DNA of 64,000 nucleotides from Stramonita haemastoma (Eukaryota; Mollusca; Gastropoda; Neogastropoda; Muricidae): assembly GCA_030674155.1 (NCBI GenBank), contig CM060318.1, forward strand, positions 68,319,697 through 68,383,696, in the 5' to 3' direction. Position 1 is the stretch's first letter. Every line of letters begins with the position of its first letter. A program made the translations under genes and the position numbers. The notes under the pieces are model-generated. The model ran no database searches, had not been told where the DNA came from, and saw nothing but the letters and a program-made list of their open reading frames with translations. Positions 49,443-60,207 of the stretch are shown here, piece after piece.

Positions 49443-49769
49443 CTAATCAGTATCCAGCAGTACATGTTTTATTTTGTTGGGCACAATGGAGAACCTCCTT
49501 TACTTAAGAGCAAATCTGGAAATGTTTTTTGTAGGTCTGGCTGTTCTATTCATCTTGTCACAATTAAATAAATTGTTTTTGCTTTAGGATTTAAAGTCTG
49601 TGCATGTTACTGTGAACATGAACACCTATTTTTGCATGACATGCTTGGTAAGTCAGTCAGCAATGTCAATACCTCGGCTGTTTGCATCATCTGGAATGCA
49701 GGCATCTTCTGACAATAAATCGATCTACTCATGGCTTAGGTGGTACCTCGGTAAGTTTTTGATTCGTTG

Positions 49770-52020
49770 TAGGCAGCCTTCAGTCTCGTGAGACTATGGA
49801 GTTGTGCTCTTGGTGTTTATTCTGGTACAGCATCAGCTGGCCAGTCCCACATGGGAATGACAGTCCAGAGGGCACAGATAAAGTCTGGTGCTGGTCTGTC
49901 TGCCTGGTCTGCAGCCTTCTTTTTCATTCTCTTTGCTTTGCAGTGCTGAGCAAGTGTCTCTTTGAACTTAGAGAGACCTTTCCACACAGTCTGTCTCCAA
50001 GATAACTGTTCCAACGCTGTTGCTTCCATAGTTGTTCTGGTCAATGTTCAGAGCTTTTAAGTCCCTCTTGCACACGTCTTTGAATAGCAGCTTTGGTCTG
50101 CCAGTGGGACGTTTTCTCTGCACAAGTTCTCCATAGAGGAGGTCTTTAGGGATCTGTCCATCATCCATGTGCAGACATGGCCAAACCAGCACATTTGTCT
50201 CTGTTTCAGCAGTGTGTACATGCTGGTGCATCCAGCTCTTTCCAAAAGTGTTGTTTGGGACCATCCCCTGCCAGGTGATGTTCAGGATGCATCAGAGGCA
50301 ACGCATGTGAAAAGCATTGAGCTTTTGCTCTTGTTAGACACACAAAGTCAGGGCTTGTGCATACAGGTGGTCTCAGGCCTTATGCTCTTGATCTGATTTT
50401 TTGTCCAGTCACCTTGCTGTTGTTCCATGCTTCTTTGTCAGTCTGTTATGGTAGTAGCTGCCTCGCCAACTCGCTTGAGGCCTTATGCTCTGTAGATCTG
50501 GATTTTTATGTGCTCAGTCACCTTGCTGTTGTTCCATGCTTTCTTGTCAGTCTGGTTATGGTAGTAGCTGCCTCGCCAACTCGCTTGTTAAGCTCTGCGT
50601 CAAGTGAGAGGGTGTCTGAGATAGTTAATCCCAGGTACACAAAGTCATGGATGACATTCCGTTCATGGTCATTGATGCTTATGGTTGGGGGAGAGTCAGC
50701 ATCCTGTCCCATGACTTGAGTTTTCTTCAGGCTAATGGAAAGCCCAAAGTCTTGGCAGGCATTGCTGAAGCAAGTCATGAGCTGCTGAGGTCCTCAGCTG
50801 AGTGGGTAGTTATTGCTGCATTCTCTGCAAAGAGAAAGTCACGCAGGCACCTCAGCTGGACTTTAGTCTTGGATCTTGGTCTGGAGAGGTTGGAAAGCTT
50901 TCCATCTGACCTTGTTTGAAGGTAAATACCTTCAGTCGCAGGACCAAATGCTTGTTTCACATCACAGCAAAGAAGATTCCAAACAGAATAGGAGCCAGGA
51001 CGCAACCCTATTTCACTTCACTCCGTATGTTGAGGGCAGCTAATGTTGAACCATCAAAGATAACCATGCCTTTCATGTCTTCATGGAAGGATTTGATGAT
51101 AGAGAGAAGTTTGGGTGGACATCCAATCTTGGGAAGGACCTTGAAGAGACCATTCCTACTGACTAGATCGAAAGCATTTGTGAGGTCCATGACAGCAACA
51201 AAGATTGGCTGCCTTTGCTCCCTACATTTCTCCTGAAGTCGTTTGAGGGAGAAGATCATATGTATAGTAGATCTGTTAGCATGGAAACCACACTGAGATT
51301 CAAGGGTAGACTTGCTCTGCAAGTATCTGGAGTCTCTTCAGCACTTCTCGTGAAAAGATTTTCCCAACAATGCTGAGGAGGGATATGCCGCAATAGTTAT
51401 TGCAATTGCTTCTGTCACATCTGTTTTTATAGAGTTAGATGATGTTACCCATGCCTCATGTCTTGTGGTACTTCACCTTTACTCCAACTGAGGCATAGGA
51501 TTCCATGCAACTCGGTGATGAGTGTCTCTTTGTAGGTGCCTTGCCAGAAGCAAGAGAGTCCAGGGCTTTCCTAAGTTCATCTATGGTTGGTTTTCCATCA
51601 AGCTCTTCCAGCTCTGGTGGACACTCTATGGCATTCAGGGTGTCTTCTGTGATTATATTTCCTTTGCATACAGCGCTCAATCTGTTGTTCTCTATCTTGA
51701 ATCACCTCCTCAGTAGCTAATTTCAAAGGGGCAGTTTTCTTTTGTGTCGGGCCCAGTGCCAGCTTTATGCCATCATATATGCCTTGATGTTGCCTGTGTC
51801 AGCTACAATCTGAATCTGGGAGCAGAGCTAAAGCCAAAGGTTGACATATTGCTTGGCACACTGCTGGACTTTGCTGCGAGGAGCAGCATGGAGAACACTG
51901 GGGGTTCTGCTTGCTTGGATTGGTTTTGTATGCTGTCACTGCATATCTCTTGGCCTCAATGACTGTATGGTGTCATTCCATCTGAGTGGGTTTCGAACCA
52001 ATCAGCTGACTCATTATTTT
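49770..52020 (-). mobile_element. LINE-D, nearly complete ORF2 from linker to C-terminus, decayed
   Basis: From the right on the minus strand: linker pieces (52010-51456; NAIECPPELEELDGKPTIDE, ALDSLASGKAP), then the RT (51322-51008; CGFHANRSTIHMIFSLKRLQ, MDLTNAFDLVSRNGLFKVLP). GCVLAPILFGIFFAVM lies near 50970, and the thumb is at 50778-50518 (QVMGQDADSPPTISINDHE). The C-terminal domain (50264-49968) has DGQIPKDLLYGELVQRKRPT. The catalytic position near 50825 reads FAEN, not FADD, and many stops are present. A GGCAGCCTTCAGTCTCGTGA-type 3' end is at about 49770-49800. It is sense to the host gene in intron 1, close to exon 1. Confidence 0.82.
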
Positions 52021-52365
52021 GCCTATATAGAGAGGAATTAATGTACTCATTTTATCAACTGTGTTAGTGTAATAATTCTTCCAAAAATCTTATAGTACTT
52101 GGTGTGATAGCTTTCCAAAGGATGGATCATCACAATCACCAGCTAATATGTATTAAACTATAGCTATGTCTTCTCATGCATGAAAGCCATCCTAAGAAGA
52201 TGTTTCAAAAACGCTTAATCTATTTATGGGGGAAATAGTTTCAGTTGTAGAAGAGAGTAAGAAGACCCTAGACATAATGAAAACACACTTAAACCTTACA
52301 TCACACACAAATGTTGCAAACTACGACTAATGGTTCTGCACTCAACTGTCTCCAAATCCACTCAC

Positions 52366-52551
52366 CTGTTTATGCTGATCAGCTGCAGTGTCATCATATC
52401 TTGGAGAGCTGTCTCTCTCTGGTTTCAATGGATGAATCTCGAAAGATGGCACCGAAGAGTACGATACCATCCAGCACAGATAGCTGGTCAGGCAAAGGAT
52501 CACTGCTACACTCAGTACCAGTACAGGACTGGCTTTGGGTAGGTTGAACAT
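52366..52551 (-). CDS. Exon 1: cytosolic tail, membrane anchor and stem start of the glycosyltransferase
   Basis: There are 62 codons from ATG (52551-52549) to the donor cataaacag|gtgagt, phase 0. It reads MFNLPKASP, then a hydrophobic run of about 21 residues (VLVLSVAVILCLTSYLCWMV), then a polar stem ending DDTAADQHKQ. A short positively charged tail, one membrane segment and a lumenal stem are typical of type II Golgi glycosyltransferases. An in-frame upstream ATG at 52614-52612 would add 21 residues. I prefer the inner ATG because it sits close to the anchor. Linkage to exon 2 rests on phase, strand and architecture. Confidence 0.72.
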
Positions 52552-52559
52552 CCTGTATC

Positions 52560-53565
52560 TGCCATCAACACAGTGTTGTTGCCTGCTGTTAAAGTAACTC
52601 TCTAATGTGTGCATGCTGCCAACCACTACAATAACACACTCACATTACTCACATGAGTCAATTAACTGATTAGTCAACTAAACTTCTAAGGGTGGCTAAT
52701 ACTCAAAATTAACTCTCTTCATTTACCTGTGCTCTGTAGGACACACATATACAGCATATGCAGGTACATATGGTGACAAATAATTACACATACACAGGTG
52801 ACAGCATTGTCAAACTCAGGAGCATGTAAGATGGGAAATTCATATAGCATGTGTACAGAATACAGATGAATTACCTCCTATCTCTGCAACAACCTCCAAC
52901 GTACAGAGCATGATTGATCAGGACAACAGGCAATGTGACCTCTTTCAGAATGATGGTTAAAATTCACAGTTCACTAGAGTGTTAAAGTAATACACAACAT
53001 TGACTGTTAAAAGGCATGTCAGAGATCTCCTTTGCTACTGTTAACCATTCAAAAACCACGCTAAAAACATCACTTAACACAAAAGTAGCGTTTCAAAGCG
53101 GCAATAGAATGGCTTACAGAACAATTCAAAAGACACCCCAAAACGAAAATCAGAGGGTAAAAGAGAAAGGTGAAGAACAGTTTCAGAGAGGCCATTTGGC
53201 ACATGCATGGAGGGTGTTAAAATACTTCCAGGGCAAGCAAACTCATAAATGTCAGCAGATTCAATGCCATTAGAGAATTAAAAAGCTTTTTCTGACGAAC
53301 CAAATGATTTCTATTGCAGCTTTGAGTGTGAAGATTTTAAATTTGAGCTTGAATCTGTTATTTTTAACCTGCAAAAAAATGTCCCTGTGATAATGATCCA
53401 GATGATGAAGATTTTATTGTTGATTCTAAAGATGTGAAATCAGTATTTAAATTTGCACGTGAGGAAGATTGTGGGTGTGGATGGTATTTGTGAGTGGCTT
53501 TTGAAATTTTGTGCTGAACAGCTGTGTCATGATTTTAGTGACTTGTTTATTTATTGACCTATCTA
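52560..53565. other. Upstream flank of the host gene; no element recognised
   Basis: The 5' untranslated region and promoter should lie here, but I see no clear TATA or initiator that I would defend. An open frame at 53016-53273 has no motif. Confidence 0.4.
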
Positions 53566-55374
53566 TCCCTTAGTCTGGCTACTGTGGGAGTACCCGTCAA
53601 GACTTGACAACCAGTTCCCTCCAATCCTTTCTCAGTTATGCCTTTCTAACGGTTCTGTTGACTTCTAGGCCTATCCATTCGCTGATGTTGTCCTCCCATC
53701 TCTTCCTTGGTCTGCCTTTTTTTCTTCCTCCTTGGACAGTGCCTTGCAGTATTGTTTTTGCAAGTCCTTTTGATCTTGTGACATGCCCATACCATTTAAG
53801 TTTACGCTTCTTTACGATTGATTGAAGATTTTCGTAGGACTAATGGTTTACTGTATTCTGTTATGCACGTCTTCGTTGCTTATGTGGTCTCTGTAGGAGA
53901 TTCAAATGAGTCTCCAGAAGCATCTCATCTCTACTGCCTGTACTCTTCTCTCCAAATCTGCAGTCAGGGTCCACGATTCACAGCCATACGGGAATATGGA
54001 TATGACAATGCAGTGCATAAGTCTGATCTTGGAGTTGAGTGAAATATTTTTTTTATCTTTCCAGATGGTGTTCAGTTCTGACAGTGCTGTTATAGTCTGT
54101 GCAATCCTGCATACTACCTCTGGCTTGGACCCCTTGTATGATACAATGGCTCTCAAGTTCTTGAAGCTTTAAACCGTTTCCACCTTCTTGTCATTGACCC
54201 TTTGGCTTTATTGGTCATCAGTTTGGTCTTCTCTTCACTGATTTTCATCCCGTATGTTTTAGAGGCCTTGTTTATGTGCTGTGTTAGGCTAGTAAGCTCC
54301 TGTTCTGATCCTGCTAGTCCATCAATGTCATCTGCGAAGCGAAGGTTTTTGATCATTCTGCCACCAATGCTGACTGATCCTGTATGGCGTTCCAGTGCAT
54401 CAGCCGTGATTCTCTCAAGAAAGATGTTGAAAAGAGTAGGTAAGAGTAGACAGCCCTGCCTTACTCCAACTGTTGTTTGAAACCACTCTCCAATGTTGCT
54501 GTTGTAGTACAGTGCACTGGTGGCCTTGTTGTACAGCTCTTTGATGACTCTCATCAGGTTTACATTGATGCTGTACAAATTCATGGTTACCCACAAAGCT
54601 GCATGCCATACCCTGTTGAATGCCTTCTTAAAATCAATAAAGACGTGGTAGAGGTCTTGTTGGTGTTGAAGATACCGCTCACAGAGTATTCTGAGGTTGA
54701 AAATCTCTTCAGTTGTGCTGCGCCCTGCTCTGAAACCTGCTTCTTTCTCAGCAATGTTGGTCTCTGCTTGTGGCTTCAGTCTATTCAATATAATCTTCAA
54801 CATGACCTTGCTTGGGTGGCATATGAGGCTGATTGTGTGGTAATTCTGGCACTGCTGAAGATTTCTGTTCTTGGAGAGGGTGATGTTGAGTGACTGTGTC
54901 TATGGTATTGGCCATTTTCCTGTCTGCCATATATTGTTGCAGATTTTTAGTAGAGTGTTGATCATGGCTTCCCGTCCAGCTTGATCCAACTCAGCTGGAA
55001 TGTTGTCAGCCCCTGCTGATTTCCCCTTTTTCAGCGATCTCTCTGCTGTTTTCGCTTCTTCTCAGAGGATAGGGTGGCTGTCTGTATCTGTGCTTGTACG
55101 TACATTGAGGACTTCTGGCCCTGGTGTGGTTTTGTAGTTACACAGGTCGGAGCAGTATTCTGTCCATTTGTTCAGAATATCCTCTTCATAAGTGAGGCAC
55201 TTCCCATTTTTATCTTGGATTGTTGAGCTTCTTCCCTGTTTTGTGCCAGTCAGGTATTTCACCAGTTGATAATTATGCTGTGTTTCTGTTGTTTTTCTTG
55301 ATATTTTCTTCAATGTCCTGGCACTGTTCACCAATCCATTTTTCCTTTGCTTCTGTCATAGACTTCCTGATTCT
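53566..55374 (-). mobile_element. RTE-like LINE-B copy 4, 5'-truncated
   Basis: The minus strand from 55374 has linker RIRKSMTEAKEKW, then QLVKYLTGTKQGRSSTIQDK (55262-55334). The RT (54803-54153) has AGFRAGRSTTEEIFNLRILC, VFIDFKKAFNRVWHAALW, GVRQGCLLLPTLF and FADDIDGL, and the C-terminus is near 53720 (GTVQGGRKKKGR-like). Frames are broken near 54160, 53900 and 54900. The 3' end is at 53566 with a very short TATC-like tail. Its 5' edge abuts an oppositely oriented LINE-B piece with no spacer. Confidence 0.87.
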
Positions 55375-56062
55375 ACCAAATAGAGTACACCTTGATGATG
55401 AGATTTTTAGTTCTAGCGTCAACACTGCACAGATAAAGCTTTGCAGGAGCGGACATAGGAAGTGACCATGATCTTGTAATGATGACATTTTGACTCCATC
55501 TCAAAAAATATTCACAAACAGAACAAAATCAGGATCAAGTTTGACTTCGAGAAACTGAAGGATCCAGAGGAAGCAGACATTTTTCAGACAAGGATAGGTG
55601 GGAAGTTCGCAGAACTCACTCTGATAGACTCAGATGATATACATATAGATATCTGACAGATAGTTTCAACACAGAAGTGACTGAAACAGCAAGAGAAATT
55701 CTCGGCAAACATGGATCAGTACAAAAAACCTAGGGTCACACTTAACATCCTACAACTATGCAACAAACGCAGTGAGTTGAAGAAAAAGAAAAATGGAACA
55801 GAAGAAAGAGCAGAACAATATAGAGCACTCAACAAAAGACTCAGGAAGTCCATGACAGAAGCAAAAGAGAAAAGGATTGGTGAACAGTGCCAGAACATAG
55901 AAGAAAACATCAAGAAAAACAACAGCAAGAAATCATATCAACTGGTGAAAGACCTGACTTGCACAAAACAGGGGAAAATCTCAACAATCCAAGACAAAAA
56001 TGCAAAGTGCCTCACTGATGACCAGGATATTCTGAACAGATCGACAGAATACCCTCGTCCAC
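55375..56062 (+). mobile_element. LINE-B piece in opposite orientation (copy 5)
   Basis: Starts at the endonuclease NQIEYTLMM-like motif, then GADIGSDHDLVMMTF, KNRIRIKFDFEKLKDPEEAD and RIGGKFAELTLIDSDD. An open linker follows (55711-56060: LRKSMTEAKEKRIGEQCQNI, KKSYQLVKDLTCTKQGK) and stops at ILNRSTEY. It is head-to-head with copy 4. Confidence 0.87.
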
Positions 56063-56155
56063 GGTCATCAGTGAGGAACTTTCCTTTTTGTCTTGGATTG
56101 TTGAGCTTTTCCTTGTTTCATTCTAGTCATGTCTTTCACCGGCTGATATTTGTTT
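56063..56155 (-). mobile_element. LINE-B piece folded back on copy 5
   Basis: gtcatcagtgaggaactttc, then gtcttggattgttgagctt and tgtctttcaccggctgatat, is the reverse complement (diverged) of about 55930-56025. It forms a hairpin of about 90-bp arms with copy 5. Confidence 0.82.
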
Positions 56156-56578
56156 ATTTATTTATACCACTTTATGTCACAGCAGATTTCTCTGCGTGAA
56201 ATTCGGGCTGCTCTCCCCGGGGAGAGCGCATCGCCACAAGTGCAGCGCATACCCATCATTTTTTTTCATCAGGGATGGTGTCTAAACACAACACCTGTCT
56301 GCATGCTGGTTTTTTAAAAATAATTTTGTCATACACTCCTATCGGCACACGACGGCCTGCTCTTCCGAAAGGCGGAACGGGGTTTTAACATGTGCGCAAG
56401 ATGTTCTGCGTGCGTTTGCACACGGGCCTCGGTTTCTAGGCTCATCCGAATGACTAACATTCAGTTCGATTTTTTCGTCAAACTGGGAAGAAAGGGCGAG
56501 GCTGGGTACGAACCCAGAAACTCACGGTTTACATATTGGCAGGTGAACGTCTTAACCATCGTGCTACAGTCCTGCTTT
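56156..56578 (-). mobile_element. SINE-1-related element with variant tRNA head
   Basis: The minus strand has a tRNA-like head (gtagcacgatggttaagac, then ctgggttcgtacccagcc B-box-like) and the SINE-1 body block (gcaaacgcacgcagaac, ccgcctttcggaagagc). It ends differently, with gcgctctccccggggagagc and cagagaaatctgctgtgaca. The central body is shared with SINE-1 while the head and tail differ. Confidence 0.72.
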
Positions 56579-56689
56579 CTTGCTTTTGATGTTGGGGTTT
56601 CTCTTTTGAGGTCCACAATGAAGTAGTCTATGAACAAGAAGCAAAATTGTGGAATCTTATATGTTAATAACTAGCTTGCGTTTGGAGTA

Positions 56690-56930
56690 AACATTAATAC
56701 AACCCAGCACCTTGGTTAAGACAGAGTGAGGTAGGGAAAAGAAGGGGGATGGGGGACAAAAGAGGAGGAGGGGTGGGGGAGGGAGAGGGGAACATGGGAG
56801 GGGAGAAGAGGGTGAAAAGGGAAAGGGGTAGGGGGATGGAGAAAGCAAGAGAGAAAAGAGGCTGGGGAGAGGGGAAGGGAGAGAGGGTGAGGGGGTGAGA
56901 GAGAGGGGGAAAGAGAAAGAGATGACATTG
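56690..56930 (+). repeat. Purine-rich (GGGA/GAGA) tract
   Basis: About 230 bases are almost entirely G and A, a long homopurine strand. Confidence 0.85.
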
Positions 56931-57089
56931 CACCACACACCAGAGTACCAATAATCGCAGCCAGATGTAATCATTTGCCACCTCTTTGATGAAAGCATGC
57001 ATCAGTGTACACTACAGGCAGAAACTAACGCTGAAGAATGTTTACAATCTCCCGAATATTCATAGGTTGTACGCTTCATTTCACACTGG

Positions 57090-57212
57090 GGCAGTTTTTG
57101 TGTTGGAAAAGATGACAAAATTTACAAAACTGCATACACATGGGGACTGGATTAAAAAAAAACCACATGAGTGCATATTCAAGTATCCTTGAAATAAAAT
57201 AATAAAGAAAAC
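57090..57212 (+). mobile_element. SINE-1 3' fragment
   Basis: Contains gatgacaaaatttacaaaac, acatggggactggatt and tatccttgaaataaaataat. Confidence 0.82.
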
Positions 57213-57234
57213 ACACACACATGTTCATGCACAT

Positions 57235-57237
<3 letters not shown>

Positions 57238-57292
<55 letters not shown>
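57238..57292 (+). repeat. (CA)n microsatellite
   Basis: Pure CA tract of about 54 bases at the 5' edge of LINE-F. Confidence 0.95.
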
Positions 57293-57295
<3 letters not shown>

Positions 57296-57436
57296 TTGTA
57301 AATTGTCACTGTGAAATGTTTGCTGACGATACATCTCTGTTCTGCAGTGACTCTGATCCCAATACTTTAGGCAACAAACTACAGGATAACATTGACAGAC
57401 TAATTTCTTGGACACAGTTAAATCATATGTCTTTAA

Positions 57437-58018
57437 ATGCAAAAAAACCCAAAATGTATGTATGTTTCAGCTAGACAGAAAAGACAAAAAATGAAATCCA
57501 GTTTTAAACCCTTGTTTATTGATAAACGATTAATTGAAGAAGTGGATTCTCATAAAATACTAGGTATCACTATTGACAAGAGCTTGACTTGGACAGATTA
57601 CGTGATGTCTCTGGGAAAACGTCTCTCTAACAGGTTACTTCAGCTATCTAAGATAAAGAACTTTCTCGACAACCATTCCCGTAAACTCTTCTTTTGTGGC
57701 CATGTTTTGCCAATTATCGACTATGCATCTACACTATGGGACAAATGCAGTGAAACAAATTTGAAATTTATCCACCGTTTATATAAAAGAGCACTTAAGC
57801 TGGTTCTGTTAAAGTCAAGCTCATTGACTGTTTCTGATCACAAGCAATTAAATATACTGACTTTTCATAAAAGACTTTTTTTCAACAAAGCTGTGTGCAT
57901 GCATAATGTTATAAACGGAAATGCTCCTCCTAAGATTAAAAAATCCTTCAAAATAAATCCGCACAGGCATAATCATTTATTAACGTTCCCAAGACCCAGA
58001 AATGATCTCTACAAGTAA
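57437..58018 (+). pseudogene. LINE-F ORF2 C-terminal domain
   Basis: A long open remnant of ORF2 covers the thumb and C-terminal region after the RT palm. It parallels the frame at 60207-59563 of LINE-E block by block. It lacks the endonuclease and most of the RT, so it is only a fragment. Confidence 0.82.
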
Positions 58019-58329
58019 AGTCAAGTTTTCTGTATTCGGGTAGTCATTTATGGAATAATCTCCAGTAGATCTAAAAAGTACTACAAGTAAAACCCAATTT
58101 AAAAAACACTTAAAAAACTATCTCATGAATAACAGTGTTGAAAAAGACTTGTAAGTTTTACCTTTTCACCACTGTGTACTTTTCTGCTATTCACTGATAT
58201 TTTGTTGTTATGATTTTTAATCTAAGTTTGTTGTAATATAATTATATGACTTCGTGCAGAATAATGCAAGGGTGCACCTACGCGCGCATATGTGTATGTT
58301 TGTATATAATATATATGATGTTTGTATAT

Positions 58330-58445
58330 GTTGTTTGTGCAGTGTGTGTATGTGTGTGTGGGGGGGGGGATGTGGGTGTGGGTGTGTGCGTGTGTGTGTG
58401 AGTGAGTGTGTGTGTGTTTGTGCATGTGTGTGCATGTGTATGTTT
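58330..58445 (+). repeat. GT-rich tract in the LINE-F 3' region
   Basis: Imperfect GT and GGGTGT repeats with one G9 run. Confidence 0.85.
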
Positions 58446-58785
58446 CACATGTGTATCTAACAAATAATAGCAGGCATGGGTGGGTGATTGGTCGATAACA
58501 AGTGTTTATTAGTATGTATGCATTTTGAATATTGAAATGTTTAATATTGATATGCTAAAATTTTGCTTTAGATGTGTGTAGTTGGCTAGTTTTCTGAGAT
58601 TATCATTTTAGTCCTCTTTTGCTGTTATCATTGTCGTTGTCATTATTGTTGATATTTTTCTTTTTCATTTTCTTACATACTTTTCTTGTAGATGGCTTGA
58701 TGAAAAAAAGCAATTCTTTTGCTTACTCAATGTACCATCTGTAAATAAAATTTGACTTTGACTTTGACTTTGACTTTGACTTTGA

Positions 58786-58845
58786 CACACGCACACACAA
58801 CACACACACACACACACACACACAGACACACACACACACACTGAC
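58786..58845 (+). repeat. (CA)n microsatellite after the LINE-F tail
   Basis: CA repeats follow the TTTGAC tail directly. Confidence 0.93.
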
Positions 58846-58847
58846 AC

Positions 58848-58975
58848 GGCCATTGTGTGCCGGTGGGAACAGATGACAAGACTAACAAAACTACATACAC
58901 ACGAGGACTTGATGTAAAAAAAGCACAGGAGTGCTTATTCCATTACCCTCGATATAAAAGAATAAATAAAAAATG
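58848..58975 (+). mobile_element. SINE-1 3' fragment
   Basis: ggccattgtgtgccggtggg, acacgaggacttgatg, the stem AAGCACAGGAGTGCTT, and ccctcgatataaaagaataa. Confidence 0.88.
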
Positions 58976-59130
58976 ACACAAACGCACGCACCACACACAA
59001 ACGCGCGCGTGCACACACACGCATGCGCGCGCGCGCGCACACACACACACACAACACACCAACACACCACACACACAACACACACGCGCGCGCGCGCGCG
59101 CGCGCGCGCGCGCGCGCGCGCGCGCGCACT
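58976..59130 (+). repeat. (CA)n and (GC)n alternating tract
   Basis: CA and GC alternate, with a terminal GC run of about 40 bases. Confidence 0.93.
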
Positions 59131-59190
59131 GGTTATTCAATGTACCATCTGGAAATAAAAGTTTGACTTTGACTTTGACTTTGACACACA
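59131..59190 (+). mobile_element. Second copy of the LINE-F 3' terminus
   Basis: ttattcaatgtaccatctgg, aaataaaagtttgac and further TTTGAC units repeat 58724-58785 almost exactly. Only the terminal 60 bp is present. Confidence 0.82.
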
Positions 59191-59562
59191 CACACCCTTT
59201 ACTGTTTCATTTCAACATACTTGTATTGTGGCCTAGTGTTACAACTGAATTCAAGTCAAGTCAAGTCAAGTCAAGTCAAAATGATCTTTATTGAGGGTAA
59301 AAGATTAAGTTTACACAACTTTTTTTCATCCTGCCCTCACAAAAAAGTCAAGAAAATTGACTTCTAAAACAATCAAAGACAAATATCAACTGTGGTTGAA
59401 AACTAAAATAAATGAGGATTTTCATCCAAACAGAATCTTACAAGATAACACTGAAGACAGTAATATAAACTCAAGTCATACAGACAAAATAATGGAAATA
59501 CAAAAATAACATGGGTATGAATAACAACAAAGCAGCCAAATGTGTCGAACATAAGGGCGGAT

Positions 59563-60207
59563 TTATAATTTGTCCATCATATGTTTCTTCAAAAGTTTCT
59601 TAAACATTTGTTTTGAAGGAACTGATTTTAGAAAGGGAGGCAATTTATTCCACAATGTTCTTCCTGAATATGCAAGGCTTGATTTATAGAGATTATTATG
59701 GGGCCTGGGAAGAAACAGTCTATGGGTAGGCCTGTTTTTATTGACAGCAAATTTTTCCACGATTTTCTTTGGGGCTTTCCCATTTAATATATTGTACATA
59801 CATATATATTTGTTGAACTGCAGTCTGTCTTTGAGTGGAAGAATATCTAGTTCATTGTAGTTGGTGGTGGTCAGTGTATTAGGATTCAAACGGATAAGTT
59901 TCACAGCTCTTTTGTGCAGGCGGTTTATATGCTTTAGGTTTGTTTCACTTGCACTATCCCATAAGGTAGAGACATAATTTATAAGAGATAGAATATGGGC
60001 GTGAAAGAATAGTTTTCGTGACTGTAGGTTTAGGAAATTCTTGATTTTTCTAAGTTGATATAATCTTACTGAGATTCGTTTTCCTAATGTGGCTATGTGA
60101 TCTGACCAAGACAAGTCGTTGTCAATCACTGCACCTAGTACTTTGTGTGAGACTACTTCTTCAATTTGTTGTCCATGGATATATAATGGCGCGAATGGAG
60201 AACGCAA
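59563..60207 (-). pseudogene. LINE-E ORF2, part 3: C-terminal domain
   Basis: A frame of 214 residues to the native stop (HMMDKL). It contains SHKVLGAVIDNDLSWSDHIA, KIKNFLNLQSRKLFFHAHIL and YSGRTLWNKLPPFLKSVPSK. It is joined to the previous part by a one-base shift near 60190-60207. This region follows the RT in CR1-like LINEs. Confidence 0.88.

Larger units (their letters stand above)
57293..58790 (+). mobile_element. CR1-like LINE-F, 5'-truncated, with (TTTGAC)n tail
   Basis: Begins in the RT at CEMFADDTSLFCSDSDPN (about 57308-57360), continues with LISWTQLNHMSLN, and after a shift has a 193-residue open frame (57437-58018). That frame carries KILGITIDKSLTWTDYV, KIKNFLDNHSRKLFFCGHVL, DYASTLWDKCSETNLK and FPRPRNDLYK. 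The 3' region (58019-58745) contains a GT-rich part, the stem AAGCAA (58708-58713)/TTGCTT (58719-58724), ctgtaaataaaat, and four to five TTTGAC units. Confidence 0.88.
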
